DNA of 64,000 nt. Source: Theodoxus fluviatilis (lineage: Eukaryota; Mollusca; Gastropoda; Cycloneritida; Neritidae). Below the pieces are notes generated by a model. That model searched no databases. It worked only from the letters and a program-made list of their open reading frames with translations, and was not told where the DNA came from. The position numbers were made by a program, and so were the translations under genes. Shown one piece after another: positions 63,301 to 64,000 of the stretch (the first letter of the stretch is position 1; each line of letters begins with the position of its first letter). The stretch is taken from positions 85,001 to 149,000 of the forward strand of contig JAWQFJ010001145.1 in assembly GCA_034096865.1 (NCBI GenBank). Reading direction: 5' to 3'.

Positions 63301-64000
63301 CAAGAAAGAACACCCAGCAACATGTTACATTTGTGAGGCATGCGCATGTTTGGGCCCAAGAGGTGATGAATGATATATGGATGTAGAGAGAACTGTCTGG
63401 CGTACTGTCTAATGAACAATATTGGCAGCTCTATAACATCGTTCAAAGCAAACAGATTCAATCACCTGTTTCAGGCTGCAGCTTCTCTTCACCATCATCA
63501 GCATGACATCCATTTGTTTTTGGCAGACTTGTCAGACTTGAACTGGAAGTAGGAGGGACTCCTTCACGACTCCTCTTGCATTGACCTTGGCAATTATCTC
63601 ATTGCCTTGGGTCTTCTCTTCTACCGACTCACAGGACCCTACTGGTTGCTTCTGGGCAAAGGCGGCTAATACCTTGACTTCTAGCTCCATGTTGTTCAGA
63701 TGAAGGACTTCTTGCAACGGTACAATATTTTCATTTTTACATACAACTACAGCAAAACTAATTTACATGAACTCCAATATCTTGAAGTTATGTGTAATTA
63801 CCTTCAGAATTGTGATATTAATACTTCAGACTGCAGTACATATTCTTAATTATATCATTTACTGTTGTGTTTACATGAAAGTATATTGAGTTTGACACTC
63901 TTACATGTTTACAGGTGGAAGGATGATCCACATGATGCCTTTGCTGTCATTACTTTGATGGTCTCTTCGATGTGGACATGGGCTGCAACAATGATCCCAT
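60306..64000 (+). mobile_element. Element C: third member of the A/B family, partial
   Basis: Left terminus TAGGTACCGGCAG differs from that of B at one base and interrupts a SINE-like copy. The likely target sequence is CTATTAG (60299-60305), but the right end lies beyond the window so the duplication is unproven. It contains a degenerate copy of the B gene. Confidence 0.75.
60922..64000 (+). pseudogene. Element C copy of the coiled-coil/DDE-like gene, degenerate and partial
   Basis: Exon 1 (60922-60978, MATCSAASTLITLSQ..., donor GTAAGT) ends in phase 0, whereas exon 2 (from 61451, DASPEFDDLRQAFFASGPG) needs phase 1, so an indel is likely. Exon 2 has a TGA at 61588 (GGKS/stop) where B reads GGKTFDEA. 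The frame changes again near 62040. Then 449 codons are open (62024-63373): coiled coil, DLHTDGTTKGGKKIVTQQ, SGYT-like GYTVVASETADTLVD, GLMSDRAAVMKRF, FLFCNAHFLLGL, ACACLGPRGDE, then stop. Homology continues in other frames (NRFNHLFQAAASLHHHQHD; IALGLLFYRLTGPYWLLLG) with stops, and again after a probable intron (63720-63914). The C copy lacks two introns present in B. Not functional as it stands. Confidence 0.75.

Overview
This is a window of an animal nuclear genome, most likely a mollusc (gastropod or bivalve). The only clearly conserved host gene is a calcineurin A (protein phosphatase 2B catalytic subunit) on the minus strand. It is cut into ten small in-phase exons spread over 37 kb. The rest is AT-rich intron with many microsatellites, SINE-like repeats and layered DNA transposons. 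Nothing prokaryotic (operon, ribosome binding site, CRISPR, plasmid or phage gene) is present. The mollusc assignment is inference from protein and repeat style. An NNN gap lies at 3979-3981.

Layout. 1-8300: one THAP zinc-finger exon (980-1202), a Mutator-type MITE (5224-5522), and very large CT and CA tracts (6408-7418). 8360-12124: SINE-like repeats and the downstream/3' UTR side of calcineurin. 12125-49373 (minus): calcineurin exons encoding 365 residues from the catalytic core through the calmodulin-binding and autoinhibitory segments to the stop codon. The 5' exons are not visible and probably lie beyond 64000. Its introns hold most of the mobile DNA. 49374-64000: upstream sequence packed with nested repeats, and at the right edge a partial transposon.

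The most interesting content is a family of DNA transposons I cannot assign to a known superfamily. Element B (34611-41475, 6,865 bp) has 13-bp terminal inverted repeats beginning TAGGTAGCGGCAG and a perfect 7-bp target duplication (AATAAAG). It carries a six-exon gene for a roughly 1,200-residue protein. In order the protein has an N-terminal segment, a long coiled coil, a DDE/RNase-H-like block (DGT...MSDRA...CNAH), an acidic tract and a small Tudor/SH3-like C-terminal domain. B sits inside a related, internally deleted element A (31733-41860, 7-bp duplication ATAAGAT). A in turn interrupts a piggyBac-like transposase gene whose reading frame is restored exactly when A and one target copy are removed. 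A third, degenerate member, C, begins at 60306 (TAGGTACCGGCAG) and runs off the window.

Other resolvable layers: two TTAA-flanked, Kolobok-like elements with GGGG termini and Mutator-like-domain transposase remnants (22992-27883 and 55759-58143). Three CAGACCTG...CAGGTCTG elements with 6-bp target duplications and a shared CxxC...HGG protein. Five TTAA-flanked piggyBac-type non-autonomous elements. An approximately 0.8-kb repeat, present in at least five copies including one inserted into another, packed with TCAAGGTCA, the extended half-site of ERR/FTZ-F1-type nuclear receptors.
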